From Nomia melanderi (lineage: Eukaryota; Arthropoda; Insecta; Hymenoptera; Halictidae): 64,000 bases of DNA. Under the pieces are notes generated by a model, which saw only the letters and a list, made by a program, of their open reading frames with translations, searched no databases and was not told the DNA's origin. How positions within the stretch are numbered: the stretch's first letter is position 1; each line of letters begins with the position of its first letter. Below, one piece after another: positions 1 through 13,086 of this stretch. The stretch lies in contig NC_135008.1 of assembly GCF_051020985.1 (NCBI RefSeq), positions 8,866,001 to 8,930,000 on the forward strand, given 5' to 3'. The translations under genes and the position numbers were made by a program.

Positions 1-3000
1 CGAGAGAGGCTTGGAAGGGAGGAAGAAATAGAGGGTGACGGCGGGGAAGGGGCGCGGCGAGGAAACAGCGATGGGATTCATGCCTGGTGTCGCGCACGCG
101 ACTTAACTGGTAAAGAGAGAAACGAGGCGCACGAGGTAGACACACGCGGATATATCCGATCCATGACAGCCGAGCGGATAACTAACAACTCCAATTCACC
201 GTGGACGACAGCTACCCGGCCGCACCGTTCCCCGTCACCGCCATGTCCAGAATATATACGCAGACACACGCGCATTCTTCGACTTTCTTAGCCGCTGACG
301 TTGGTACAGGGTGCTTTCTAAATCGTAGCACAATTGAGCGAATCCAGGCGAAAAAAGGCAAGTTACTTGAAATCAAATTCTCTTGTGGGACACTGTTCGA
401 ATGTGTATTTGGCATGCATGGGTTGGTATTTGGGGGAAGGATTGTAAGTTATGAATAGATGCATTGATTCGTTTAATAGCTTGATGATACTTTTGACAGC
501 GATTATCGTTGGAAGTGAAAAGTTATGTATGTGGTAATACATTATTCTGTACTAGAATACAATTATTATATACGATAATTCTATATAGGATTGTTGAGGT
601 AGAATCCGAGCTGTTCAGAATAGATACCAATTAATAAATGGTAACTATTAATTATTTGGTGTCAGAATTTTTCCATAATATTATCAAATTATCTACACTG
701 TTAAATAGTTTTATTTGATATGAACCATGTTATAAATTATGATTATTTTCAAGCAATTCAAAAGCGCCGATCATCAATGATTACTACGATAGTTAGATCA
801 TTAATGTACACTCGACTTTATAATTCCGTATTTCGGCGGCGATTAGGCCAGGACTTCGGAAACACCCTGTAGACGGACGGGCAGCGACGAACGAGACCGA
901 CACACGCACGGCAAAGTCTCTGCTTTCGAAAACCGGCCATTAAGGGCAATTAGGCATGCATCATAGGCCGTAACGTCGTATGCCTTACATGGTCAGAAGT
1001 CATTCGCTGTCGTAATGGTACAGTGGCGAGGAGGAGAGGCGGCCTTCTCGCCTTCTGGTGATACGTATCCCGTTCAACGGGGAGAAGAGACATGTCGATG
1101 ACTGTTTTAATCAAGGATCATATCCGTCATCCCATTCCACCGCTATGAGTTTTATTATGGTAAATAAGGTTTGATCGGAGGGAGTGTTGTTTAATCGTTT
1201 GGGGCTGATCACGGCCGAAATTTCACGCCGCGCGAGTTTTTGTTTGGACTGCGACGAAGATCGGCGGTGCTGATTTTGGATTGTGATCAAATGGACGTGG
1301 CGTTGTGAAAACGATTTTATTACTCGGATGGGTTGTCTTAATTATTGAGGATTGTTGAAAGTGGAATTATTGTAACTGATCAAAGTATTTCTTGTTAAGA
1401 ATGCACATCGTTAGAGGAATCATTTTTAATAATTCGCAATAAAAGAAAGGCGTGTACATGTTTTATTATTGTAGTAACTGTAAAAGTTTTAACTTTAGTA
1501 AACTACTTGTATCTTAGATATGAAAATTCGTTTGTAGAAAATGCTTCGAAAATTGAACAGAAATGTCTTCCGTTAAGAATGATGAAAAACGTAATTCGAA
1601 TTTCACAAAAAATCAAACTGTCTATGAAAAGAAACAAGATGTTTCTAGCAAAAAATCGTTTCAATACCCGAATCGTATTACTCATAATTCTATTTTTTCC
1701 ATGGTTGTTCGATGTAGTCCGTGTTACCCCTACGCAATCGTCGGTCCTTGTCCCTCGAAAGGAAACAGATGACCTTGAGCAAAACGCTAAGAGCTTCATT
1801 GGACTTTCACCCGTTCTCCAACTGTTTCTCATCCGGTATCGCTCGGCTCTTTGCGGGGCACTCGAGGGATCCCGCGAACCTCGTTCAAATGATGCAAACT
1901 ACATCTAGACCTCCTTTCGAAACTAGTTCTCGAATGATACCATTACCGAGCATCGGTTGCACACATCTTCGCCGGCAGTTCGTGGAATTCGCATTAAATG
2001 AGAAAGTCTCTAGACAGATCTTTATGCCATTAAAACCACGCAAAAAAAAATGAAAAAGGAAAAGAAAGACAAGAAGTAAATGCCGCGAGAACGCGCGTTC
2101 CAAGATAATTCAGCTTTTAAAACTTTTACTATATTTAACGGACGCGATACGTTCCTTTATAGGCGGCCAGCTTTTTTGCCGAGGCAATAATGTAATTTCT
2201 ACAAGACAGTCAAAATTAACGACCACCGTAACTTCAGAGTTCTGCCCATAATTTCTAATAATTCCATTACAGTTATACTTCTAACAACCTCTCCGCAATC
2301 ATCATTTCTAAACCATCCAGACGCTCGGCGGGAGAAAGAAGCGCGCTCGCTGATCGTCTCCCGAGAAAACTCGACGGCCAGCGAAAGATCCAGTAACGGT
2401 GGACACTAAACTTCTTGGTCGCAACATCTAATCACCAACGTCTCGCCCTCTTTCCCTTAAACCAAGGAAAAAGGAAAAGAAACTCGAAAAATTTCACTTC
2501 TCTCCGATAAAAACATCCGGCTCCCTTTCCTCTCTTCCTCTACCTCTCTCTTCCGCAGCACCGATTCCCTGGTCACGAAAAAAAGGTGAAACGCAGCAGC
2601 GTTGCTGACATTTGAAAGTTAATTATGTCGTCCGCGGTGGCCGGCCAGTGGCGTAACGAGTCGACAATGCGCGGCCCGCGACACTGCCCGGCCGCTGCCC
2701 GGCGCGTTGTCGCCGCGACAAGAAGCGGCCGCGGATAATTAATACGAAGAGGATTGTTCATAAATCGGATACATTATTTAAGAGGTGAATCTTGACGGCG
2801 CGGCGCGGCGGGAGAGAGAATCGCGCGGCCATCGGCGGCGGCATCGGATGCCTCGTAACGGGTCTCTCCTCGCGTTCTCTCCCTTTCTCTCGTTGAATGC
2901 GAAGTATACAGGGTGTAACAGAACACGTGGGACCTATATTTAGGAACGAATAACAAACAGAAACATTGAGAACGTTTATATGAATATGTATCTCATTTGA

Positions 3001-3087
3001 CATTGTTTGAAACTTATAATCATTCTTGTGCATCGATAATTCGCAGTTGCTTACATTCATAGACAGCACATTGGACAGATTGGAATT
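1..3087. other. Gene-free stretch, mixed CpG islands and AT-rich DNA
   Basis: 1-240 is purine- and CpG-rich. About 540-830 is AT-rich. 840-1300 is CpG-rich again. Overlapping short frames at 1500-2100 occur in three frames and both strands and have no protein character. 2330-2760 is GC-rich and holds the TAATTA-bracketed core. AACAGGGTGTAACA-like sequence at about 2907 resembles the ends of some insect repeats but has no partner. Confidence 0.5.
2600..2760. promoter_or_regulatory. CpG-rich core between two TAATTA sites, enhancer-like
   Basis: TAATTA at 2620-2625 and 2736-2741 bracket a very GC-rich core that ends in GCGGCCGCGG. TAATTA is the core of many homeodomain sites. A second block at 60556-60580 combines TTAATTAA with the same GCGGCCGCGG. 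These fit conserved non-coding regulatory DNA, but conservation cannot be judged from one sequence. Confidence 0.3.
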
Positions 3088-3161
3088 TTTTAACACAAGG
3101 GATTCTATTGAAAACTGTTCAAATAAGTGATATTGAAGGATTTAGAATGGCAAAGGGTTAA
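3088..3161. mobile_element. Possible very short TTAA element or solo terminus
   Basis: The right end GGCAAAGGGTTAA is a good reverse-complement CCCTTTGCC terminus at TTAA. The nearest upstream partner is TTAACACAAGGGATTCTATT at 3088, which matches only loosely. It is either a 74-bp deleted element or a lone terminus whose other end has decayed. Confidence 0.3.
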
Positions 3162-3228
3162 ATCACACAAAACGAAAAATGTGGCTTAACCTGATTGACT
3201 TCTGAGCCCTCCATATGTTCTGTTGCAG

Positions 3229-3275
3229 CCTGTATACGCGGTGCTCGGGGAGGAGGCTCCCTCTCCACCCGATAG
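3229..3275 (+). other. Weak candidate 47-base exon
   Basis: TCTGTTGCAG just before 3229 is a good splice acceptor, and GATAG/GTGATG at 3276 is an acceptable donor. One frame between them is open (PVYAVLGEEAPSPPD). It lies on the plus strand at the edge of a CpG-rich island. No flanking exons were found and the peptide is not recognised. Chance is a serious alternative in this GC-rich stretch. Confidence 0.15.
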
Positions 3276-3640
3276 GTGATGCTGGAAACCTGGAGCCCGA
3301 TCCTTCGAGAGGAGGACGTCGACCCCGCGGTAGTAGACGCGCACAACGGACGCGTGCGGAGAGGCCATGCACCGGCGGACCAGCGAAAAGATTCCTTCTC
3401 TCTCCGCGTCTTTTGCCCCGTACTCCACTGTGCTCGCGAGCAGAGCGAGGCAGCGCGAGCGCGAGACGGGCCGCATAGTCGTAGATCCCGGCGAGCGTAC
3501 CCGGAGACTTCAACCGGCGCACCTGCACAGGCGAGATCGACTACTCGCGGTGCACCGCGGCGGAGTTCGGGACTTCGTCCAGTATTTCGTCGTCGGCTCT
3601 TTCCGAATGAGAATGTTTTAAATTTGTAAAAACGCTTTGC
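3276..3640. other. CpG-rich island, no accepted gene
   Basis: Long frames are open on both strands at once (for example 3276-3629 plus and 3163-3528 minus). That is what a high-GC sequence poor in stop codons produces, and none resembles a known protein. It could be a promoter island of a transcript not visible here. Confidence 0.4.
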
Positions 3641-3861
3641 TTAACACTAGAACTACCGAGCAGTTGAACTGATTTTTAAACATTCTTTTATAGAAACCAC
3701 AGAAGTGCGTTGATTAAGATGACAGTTAAGTTATACTTTAATTTGTATATTAATAAATCAACTATTTTAATAATTTCTTGAAAAAGCATTTATATGGTTT
3801 CAATTATTACGAATAGATGAGGAATGTCTCATGTTGACCCATCTGGTAGTTCTAGTGTTAA
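3641..3861 (+). mobile_element. TTAA-flanked MITE, family A, copy 1
   Basis: The element begins TTAACACTAGAACTACC and ends with its exact reverse complement, 17 bases including the TTAA at each end. The interior is AT-rich and non-coding. The two ends differ after the shared part: left ...CTACCGAGCAG, right (reverse complement) ...CTACCAGATGGGTCAA. The same asymmetry recurs in the other family A copies, so orientation can be assigned. A TTAA target and 221-bp length fit a non-autonomous piggyBac-type element. No transposase is present in the window. Confidence 0.8.
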
Positions 3862-5967
3862 AGAACTGTATTATGCATCGAAACCTTAAATGCTAGAAAA
3901 GAAAGACGAGCATAGTCTTTCACATTTTGGGTTTCTATGTTTCCTTTTTTCTGATTATAATTTCGTTTACTTTTGCTATTACGGCTTTTTATTATTTTTT
4001 TTGTGATCTAGAAAAAAACACGATGCTTCGTGGAACAAGCCGATGTATAAAGCTTCCGTGGAATGCAAATGAAACCACTCTAAACCAATTGGCGAACCGA
4101 GAATCTTCTCGTCTCGTGTACGACTGGTGGGTTAATTAAAAAAAATAATTAATTACATTTACTTGGACAGACAGTAAACTGTGGAGTCCAAGAATTGCGA
4201 AAATCTTCGGCCGGATACACTGAAATATCTTTATTCGACATGCTCATTAAAAGTATCCGTTACCCTATACCGTTGCACCAGACACGAAATAGTTTCATTT
4301 GCTCGGCATGAAAAAATTCCTCAGCTGGATTTTAAGCATCGTTGGGCGATTCCATTGACATTAACGGTTGCTACAGAATACTTTACAGGAACTATTATTT
4401 CACACTGGCTGGATCGCATTGGTTTTTGAACATTTCGACCGATTGGTCATAGATAATAAAACGAATATTTCCGTTAATGTGCTTTCTGCAATGTAATTGC
4501 AGCCCGGACGAGATAAAAGTTCAAATACAAGATAAAAAGGAACTTTACAATCGTGTCTAACCGAAATTCCTCTGATACTGTACACAAAATCTTTGATATC
4601 GATTAAGTATTAACAACTTTATTGACGTTCGATACAACGCAAAGACAAAGGATTAATTTGCAATTCATTATTTCTCCGAACACAAGTTCCGCACGTACAT
4701 AGAAGTTATTTCCCCGGTAGTAAAATAAATGTTCGAATGTATCGTTTATAAGTTTCAGTAGTTTCATTCTCCACTCTTGTTGAATTAATTAAATGAATAT
4801 GTTGATAATTTATGTACATATTTATCAAATCGTTTGAAGAAGAACAATATATTTAAGAATTAATACTCCATTAATCTCTTAATGACTGGGAATGCTACCC
4901 TATCGATAACAAATCCACCACAGATACCACGGATTTAAGAACGCCGAGCCCTCTATACGAAACTATAGACAATTTCTTAAAAAGCAGCTAGTTCATCAGG
5001 TAAAAAGTTTCCTCGCGCATCGTTCGTCGGTACAATCTTCCACCAGAATCAGGTCTCTGCTTTACCTATAGAATACCTACATTATCCACACCGATACCCA
5101 TTGATCCTTCGAATCCTGATCTACTTTACCGACAGAGGAAAGGAAAAGGTCGCAGAAACCGTGAAAGTAAGTATTACCTAATTGTTTCTAAATCTTCCCC
5201 TTGAGCACCGAAAACACAATAAACAGTATCAAAACCGAGTTCCTCGAAACAGCTATAATACAAACCGCGCACGAAAACAGTAACAAATCGACCGGTACAA
5301 CGGATCAGCGCTTTTCGAAGAAAGTAACAGCTGATTCCTGGTTCACGTGAACTCTAATTAGGAATTTCTCTGGTTCGGTGAGAAGCGTATGCGCCAGGTA
5401 ACGCCATTAAATTTCCATATTCCCATAAAAAGGAGGCGAAGCGGCTGCGGCGATTATCATTGATTCGACCCGTGCGTCCGACCACGTGAGCTCCGATTTT
5501 AATATTTTATCATCGTCATCCCGGTTCCCAGCATGAGCTTAATTGTTGTTTGTAAATCATTCCTTTTGGAGGGAAGAGTAGCGAACGGCGGCGGCGACGA
5601 AGACGCCCGGTCGTCTTGCGTTTATGCGAGCGAAGGTAGGGCGTCACGGATGAGGGCGTCCATGTAGAAGGAAGAAATACAACGGGCATACACGGCACCG
5701 AGAGTTCCAGGGCCCGTTTCGGTCGTCATGCGAGGACATAAGAAAAACATGGCGACCTCATTGTCTTCGGCTCATAAAGCGGCAATCGTGCCGCCGCCGG
5801 ATAAGATACGACCACCTTAAACCGGGTTAACTCTATCAGCGTCGCTCCGTGTAAACGGTGCCGGGCACGGGTTAGTTGCTGGATTCGGGTTCGCTCGAAT
5901 TCGGTTGTCGACGTCTGTGTTTTGGAAACAAATTTTCATCTTTCTCACTCGAGGATTCCGGGAGCAT
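3862..5967. other. Gene-free, mostly AT-rich; CpG-rich at about 5400-5830
   Basis: It lies between two family A elements only 2.1 kb apart. No splice-bounded open segment or RNA gene was recognised. The GC-rich patch around 5440-5830 contains short mutually overlapping frames only. Confidence 0.5.
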
Positions 5968-6192
5968 TTAACGCTAGAACTACCGAGCATTGAAAGCAAC
6001 TTTTTGAAATTTCTTTATGAAACCTATATGCATGAGTTTCTTAAGATTTTAATTGCCTTATATTTCAATTTAGGTATTACTAGATCAGTTCCTTTTATCA
6101 TTGCTTAAAGAAGTGTCCGTACCTTCGCAATAATTGTGAACGAAGAAATTAGGAATTGGTCATTTTTACTTACCTGGTAGTTCCAGTGTTAA
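5968..6192 (+). mobile_element. TTAA-flanked MITE, family A, copy 2
   Basis: The left end is TTAACGCTAGAACTACCGAG. The right end, reverse-complemented, is TTAACACTGGAACTACCAGG, so the two match apart from two substitutions over the first 17 bases. Length is 225 bp. The right subterminal part (GTAAGT then AAAATGACCAATTCC on the reverse strand) aligns with copies 1, 3 and 4. It has the same orientation as copy 1. The interior is non-coding. Confidence 0.75.
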
Positions 6193-8627
6193 AATTTGTC
6201 ATTGTAAAACAGAAATTTTATCAAGAAATATATTGTAGCATTTGTATGTATTATCAAGAAGCAAACGAAAACTACGTCTACGATTTCTCTGTTTATACAT
6301 GAATCATTTATTTGTATGTTAATGACTGAGGTTTTAGTAACTTTTAGATTGATTGTGGATGAATAATTTAGGTATACTGCAAAGGAGTTAGAAGTACATG
6401 AGTTTCCTTAATGGGAACTTTGTGTCTGTTAAGTTGAATCTATGGATGTGTTTAATTTCTTCTAGTTAAAACTTAATTAGTCGAACGTTTGTAATGCTAG
6501 GATTTGTTCCGTGTGGAAATTAGCGTTCAATTTCGTATTCCGGCAATCTTCAGCTTATTTAGGAAAGAACATAGATGATCATCGATGTTTCTGTAATTTA
6601 ATTGTTCTCTGTTACGTTTCCTTGTGTTTTGTTATGCAGTTCGTAGAGAAGTTCGAAGAACTTCGTTATTACAGTTCGTTATTGCCACGAGCGGGCGCAG
6701 GAACACGATAAAACGCGTTTTCCATTGCGCGGCAAACGAAGCGTGTCGAAAACGGGTCGGCACCGAGCGAAATTGACGCTGCGTTGCGTGCGTGCGCGAA
6801 CGTATACAAAGAATCACTTCTTTATCAGCCACAAAGTTTCATTGATAAACCGGGCATTTCATTCATAGTTAACTCCGGGGAGATTATCAACGGCGCGGAG
6901 AGCGCGCGAATTGCATGAAACCGCGCGCTGTCCGAGTAATCATTGCGCGGAGTTCAAGAATGGTTACATTCAATAAATATACATATAATGCGCTTCGTAC
7001 AAATTGAAGAAGAACACTATTTTCTACTGAAGAATGTTAAAAACTTACATTGAACTTGCGACGACCACATAATCTCTTTCTCTACTAAAAGGAGACATAA
7101 GTTCATAGAGGAATAATAAATGAACAGAATAAAGATTCGATTCTACTTGACTCGTAATGGTCGGAAGATTAATTATAATGACTCGTAGAAACTCGACCGA
7201 CGGTTTCGGCGATACGCATGCTACGAGATAACTATTGCAGACCAAGCTCATTCGAACGAAGCTGACACTTGCTTATCGAATACGTAACGGAACACCATCG
7301 GCGAACTGACCGCGACGGCCGCCACGTTTATCGTGGAACAAGGGAATTTCGATTCGCTGCAGCAATTTCAACCGCGTTCCTGAGTAACCGGCGATTTCGT
7401 AGATCGCGATCCAGCTGAAACTGAATGGAGGAAGCCTTTTTCCATGGGAGGGACGGCATGTAGGCCTGTTCTTTTCGTTATTTCCACGTTGTGGCTGGCT
7501 CGTTTCGTTCGCGAGACCCCGCTTTCGAGACGCGGGGCTCGTTCTCGCCATTGTTCCAACAAATTATGCATATTAATTCCCCGTGTCTTGCGCCGGGGCC
7601 ACTGTGTACTAGCGTGAAACGTTCTCAGGACCGACCCAGATGTCTCGGCGGATGATCGCCAATACCCGTTAACTCCCGTCTTCATTGAATCTTGCGAAGA
7701 TCCGTGACGATTCTATGAAAACTATCAACGATCGTCTGTTCGAATAGGTTTCCATCCTTTGTTGAGGGTGTTACGCGTTCCAATTTACTCGCGGATGGGA
7801 TTTTTATGCGTTCGTAGATTGAAGGAATCTTTAAAAAATCAGGAATATACATACAACATATTCGTACAACGAAATAAGACACAATTTAATGGATTCTGAA
7901 TTAATACAGGCAACCAAATTTTTCTGAACTTCAATTTTTAAAATACAATTCTATGGATACTCATATTTTTAGTAACATTTTAATGAATTTCAATTGCAAA
8001 TTCTAACAACAAGAAAATAAAGGAAAATTGAAGGATAATTCCTTATACTTGAATTATATTCTCAGAGGCAACAGTTTCTCGTTTATGAAGACGTTCGACG
8101 CGCGGAATATCGTTTACCCTACGCCACGTCCTCCGGAGTGGATAAACCGGTACCGAAAAAACGAAGAGTGTCTCGCTATTAAAATTCTCGGTGGCAAAGG
8201 ACACGCTACACCTTACACGGAACTCGATCGCGTGATTCAAAATCCGTGATCTAAAGGAACCATCCACCAGATGGTCAAAGAAGAGAACAAGAAGCCTGGA
8301 TAAAAAGAAAAAGAACAAGGAGAATAATAAGATGAAGGAGAAGAGCAACGAAATATAGCTGAAGGCAAATAATTATTTAAGTAACCAGAGATTGATACGT
8401 GGTTGTCCCTTTCTCCAGTGTTGAAGACTTCCACGTATAATTCGTTTTATGGAAGGAATTCTTAGAAGCTTGAAAAGTTTTTTCCATCGAACTTCAGTTG
8501 ACTACATTCATTTTATCAAAGCCATCGAATTTCTATCGCAATAGTATTCTTAGACCCTAAGAAAAGCGTCAGACTATTATAAATAACAGTAACGAATTCT
8601 TTAATGATCAAGAATTTGCCCAATTAT
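6193..8627. other. Gene-free stretch
   Basis: AT-rich except for CpG-rich patches at about 6690-6960 and 7260-7690. A purine-rich run lies at 8270-8345. I see no supported exon, RNA or element. Confidence 0.5.
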
Positions 8628-8717
8628 ATTAAACAAAGCTTCGATTCCACCGAAAAATCGAGAACCGTTTACTACCCGTGTTACCTTCGCCACAGAAGAA
8701 TAAGCGCTCAAGAATTT
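8628..8717 (+). repeat. Divergent direct repeat, first copy
   Basis: The segment matches 8975-9065 in order over about 90 bases: TTCGATTCCACCGAAAAATC against TTCGATTTCACCGAAAAAAC, then GTTACCTTCGCCACAGAAGA against GTTATCTTCCCTACAAAAGA, then ATAAGCGCTCAAGATT-like ends. Copies are about 345 bp apart. It looks like a local segmental duplication or two copies of an uncatalogued short repeat. Confidence 0.6.
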
Positions 8718-8974
8718 CACATTTACACAAACATGTACACAGTAATATTGAAAATTCCGCAAACAATCAAATGGTTTTCAAATTTGATTTAAAATTCTCC
8801 TTCGTTCGTTCAACGTTAAATCAATTCCTAATCATCCGATTAAAGTTCTTCAGCTTTCGCCTTTCCTCCTGTTTCTGTTTTCAATAAGAAAATCGTTTAA
8901 CTAGTTTACCTTTATTTCATAACTACTCGCTTAACTAATTACAATAGGTCTCGGTGTATACAAAGTATCGGTGC

Positions 8975-9065
8975 GTTAAATAAAACTTCGATTTCACCGA
9001 AAAAACGAGAAGGGTAGTTTCTTACACCTGTTATCTTCCCTACAAAAGAATAAGTGCCCAAGATT
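8975..9065 (+). repeat. Divergent direct repeat, second copy
   Basis: This is the partner of 8628-8717, with matching word order and only short gaps. The flanking sequence outside the 90 bases does not align clearly. No inverted termini or target duplication were seen at the boundaries. Confidence 0.6.
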
Positions 9066-12000
9066 CTGGTGGCAGTAAACGCGTTGAGCATATTTCTATC
9101 GGATAGAAAATCCGCCGGATCATTTTCCCGGAGGGCGGTGGCAGCCGGCTGTCTTTCGTTTCGCTTCCTCATCTCCTTTCGCACGGACGGACCGGCCGAT
9201 CGGCCGAACTACGAGGACCATCTGTTCGTCTGGTGCACGCGGCAGGTTCGGCAGGCCGCTCCGAAAGTGGGCGTGCACCGCCTCCCCTCGGCATCTTCGG
9301 GAATAATAATGAGGGGAAGAAAAGGGAAAAAAGAAGCTGCGCGTCGCCAGCGCTCAGGGCGAGCGAGGTTGCGCAGCAGCTACGGGCACCCGTTCCTTCG
9401 AGGAGCTGGTGTCGGATGACACTTTCTTCTCATGGAAACGCCACGATGCGACGCGTTCGATCGGAAGACTGACTTCGGAAGCAGGATGCGCCTACCTACT
9501 TCTTCAACCCCTTTCGCGAGAGAAACAAGATCATTTTGGACGACATCTTATTCGTTGACCCATTTTTTTCGTTTCGCGTTCGAGACAATCGATTACCACC
9601 AGGTCTGTGAGCAGCTATTGTGTACTTTGTTCTATTACGATGAATCTTAGACAAATAGATGCTCATACTGATCTTGAAAATTGAAACTTTAATGGATGAG
9701 GACCGGGATGCGTACTCGTACAATTGAATCGAAATTGACGGAACATCTTAAACGAGGTTTGTAATATTTAATAATCGTCAGACCGATGGGTTATGGGGTT
9801 CTAGGGTTGCACGTGAAATTCAATGTGATAATTCAATGTAAAATTTCTTCAGTTGTGGAATTTATTTAATATTGGGGTGATTCTTTCTTGTGGAAAGTAT
9901 CATTAGTATTTCGGGTTATTGGTTTTAATTTGAGAAAAATGAACGAAACTGAATATTGATGCTTTGTATAATTAAAAAGAATTAGAAGTGTTGTATTGCT
10001 TTATCTGAATCACGCATAAAGTTTATCCAATTTTTTACAGTAAGATCGACGAGAAGAAAAGCGGGTTGACTAGATAATAAGATTTAAATAATAGAAGCGT
10101 GAAGAATTAGAGACACCGTTTCTTTGAAAAGGCGGTATCGAATGACAGTTTCCTCTCGTAGCAGCGAATCGTTCAGCCGCACGAGTAGCATCGGAAGCAG
10201 GATGTATCGACAACCCTTCAACCCCCTTTCACGCGCATCTTCCCCCTTCGATCGGTATAGGCGATAAGATTTCCGGCCGATTATCCGCACGCGCCGATCG
10301 GAAGTTCGGCTGACGCAGCCGACGTTCTCGAGGGACGTGGGAGAAGGGACGAAGCAATGCTGTTCGATCCGGTGTTGCTTTTCCCCAGGAAATCTCGAGA
10401 ACGTCGAGCAAACGAACCATAAAAATTGAGACTTATGAAATAGAATTTTTAGAAATTATAAAACGAAACTTGTGAAGGTTTTAAACGAAGAAATTAATAG
10501 AAGAATAATCAAAGAATTATGAATTAAAAACTAAAATTTCACTTCATATAATCGAAATTAAAGAAGCATAAAAAACTAAAGAATTTGAAAAATAAAGTTT
10601 TCTAAAATCTTCTTTCACTGTAAGATCAAAATTTCAGAATGTTTACAACTACTGAGACTAAACTTTCAGTTTTTCTAGTCTTAATTTCTTAGACTATTTA
10701 TAGACTTCTAGTTTCTTTAGTTTTAATTTCGTACACTGTCTAAGCTATACATTTCCATGTTATTATACTATAAGCAAATGTTGAACTGAACGACATGTTA
10801 AGCAGTAATAAAAGAAGGAAACGGTTCCAATGTAACACGCCGTTACAGGTATCAATTTCACGAGAAACACCGAGGCAAGAAATACGAGAAAAGAGTCCGA
10901 TTATCCGCGAACTCCATGTTTCATTGAAACCGTCTGATCGGTTATCAGTCGGTAGACTAAATTAGATGCGACGCTGACTGCGCGTCGAATAACGAGCGCG
11001 CGGCGTTCGTTTCGCTCGTGGTTCTAAGGTTTTCGAGTTTCGCGCTGTCGATATTTTCACCGCGATAACACCAGAGAAACGCCGAGCAACGCCACGACGA
11101 TGGAAATTATTCGGGCGGTGAGCTTCCGTTGAATTTATGTCGCGTTACCGTTTCGACTGGCGAAATGTAACACCTAATGGAAGTAAATTGTAATTAATTC
11201 CACGGAACGCGAGAGGTCGGGTCACGATTTTATGTTTATTAATGACGGAAACATTTTGAAATTCACGGTTCCACACGGGCACGCAAACGATTTTGCTCAA
11301 GGGCGAAATGGTTAATCACGGTTCTATGTTTAAGTGCCACCGACGACGATCGATACTGTAAACTCGATTGTCTCGGTGACCCGCGAACGCGATATGTTTT
11401 GGAAATATCGAGAACCGTCGGAGAATTTTGTAAAATATTCAAGGACTCGTGACTCGTTCGTGAAATTGTATCGTGGAAGAAATACGACCTTCGATAGTGA
11501 ATGAAAATATTAAAATTGAAAAATAAACTTTTATAAACGTGAGAGAACAATGTACTTTTTGTTTAAACTTTGTTTTCTATTTCTTACCGTCTTCAAGATA
11601 ATCTATGGGAGAAAAAAATTTGAATTTTTTCAAGGGGTGGTTTACCCCATCAAAGTGAAATTCGGTACAAAAAATTGCAATATATTATATTAGGCTTGAC
11701 TTACTCTAGTTACATAAAAGTTTTATAATTTTTTGAATCTCCAGGTTCGATAACTTCTCTTGTCAGTAATAATTTGACGGAGATTTCAGGGGTCCATTTA
11801 CTTTTTTAAAATAATATAATATATGTTTTTAATCCTAGTAAAATAATAATTACACGTTTAAACGGTTCAGGGTAGAAGGAAAGCATTATTCATAAGAAAG
11901 TTGAATTGAGATTAAACAAAAGTCTGGAAGATCGTAAATCATGTTAAGTCTCATGTTCGGGGAACAGAGTAAGGTACCAATAATTTACGAACGTTGTACC

Positions 12001-13086
12001 GCAAAAGACGGTTTCTCTCGCGCGTGTAAGCGCCGGAAGATTTATGGAACGTTCAAGAATCCCTGGATCAGACGGCGAAGGGCAGCTTGCCATGATAGCA
12101 GATTCTTCAGTTCGCTTGTACAGCGCCCAGCAGGTGTCTACCCACTTGCCTACAACGCGACGGAATCTGCAGTGTCAATGAAACCACAATCTGACATAAT
12201 AGTAATCGTTCCCGGAATCGTATTAAGCAGTTTTTCAAGACTTCCGCAACTTAGCAGTTCGAAACTAATAAAGATACCTGCGCGATCGTTTAATAAAAAT
12301 ATTGTGGTAATTTATAACGATGTTTAATTAAAACGTTACCAATATTTATACCAATCTTAATCTGAATCTTGAAAAATTTCTCACACATAATAAACAAAAA
12401 TACTATTCTCCTTTAAATCCATTTGTAAATTACCAAAGTTCTTCACTTCTATGAAAATTACTAATTTAAATAATATTTTAAAATAACTTTCTCGAATTCA
12501 CATGCCAGAGTTAGATATTCAATTTGAATTCCGATTACGATTTGATCCGTATATATTAACCATAACCTATAATTTTCCACATTGCGCCGCGATGATTGGA
12601 GTCCCATTTATCGAGGGTAAACGTAATTATACGAAAAGAGGGTCTCTAGGGCCCAATATTCAATGCGTATCGACGAGAACGTATTCCTATCGATGGAATT
12701 TTTAAATATAATCCCGTCGAAGCAACACAGCCGCGTTAGGACGGTGCCCGGACCATTTTAAATGAGCATCATCGCTATATTTCACTGGTTTATGCCGCGG
12801 CCGAACGCCCATCTTCCCCGATTTAATCGATTCTCGGTATCTCGCGACTACATTCCTCCTTTTCCCTCGATTCACACCGCCCAGACCCGGTGTATACATA
12901 AAGTCGCGGTTCATGGCGCATCTGGCTTGAATTATGGTCCGCACTTTTTACGGGCTCGCGTTGCCGGCTGAATCCTGCGATTCGTCCGTGCGTCGTTGCG
13001 ACGTCGACGAGTTTACGCGCCAGACTCGTGATTCCTCGCATTAGGACACCTGTTGTGCATGGACGAGGCTATCGATGGTTCATCGT
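9066..13086. other. Gene-free stretch with two CpG-rich islands
   Basis: CpG-rich islands lie at about 9110-9500 and 10100-10400; 10440-10760 is strongly AT-rich with loosely repeated TTTAGTTTTAATTTC-like words. 10930-11130 is CpG-rich. At 11634-11648 a small GGGGT/ACCCC fold-back sits in a T-rich block that looks like old repeat DNA. 12720-13040 is CpG-rich with overlapping short frames only. Confidence 0.5.

Noticed and set aside
2905..2935. ACAGGGTGTAACA word resembling an insect repeat end
   Set aside because: No matching second end or target duplication was found nearby.
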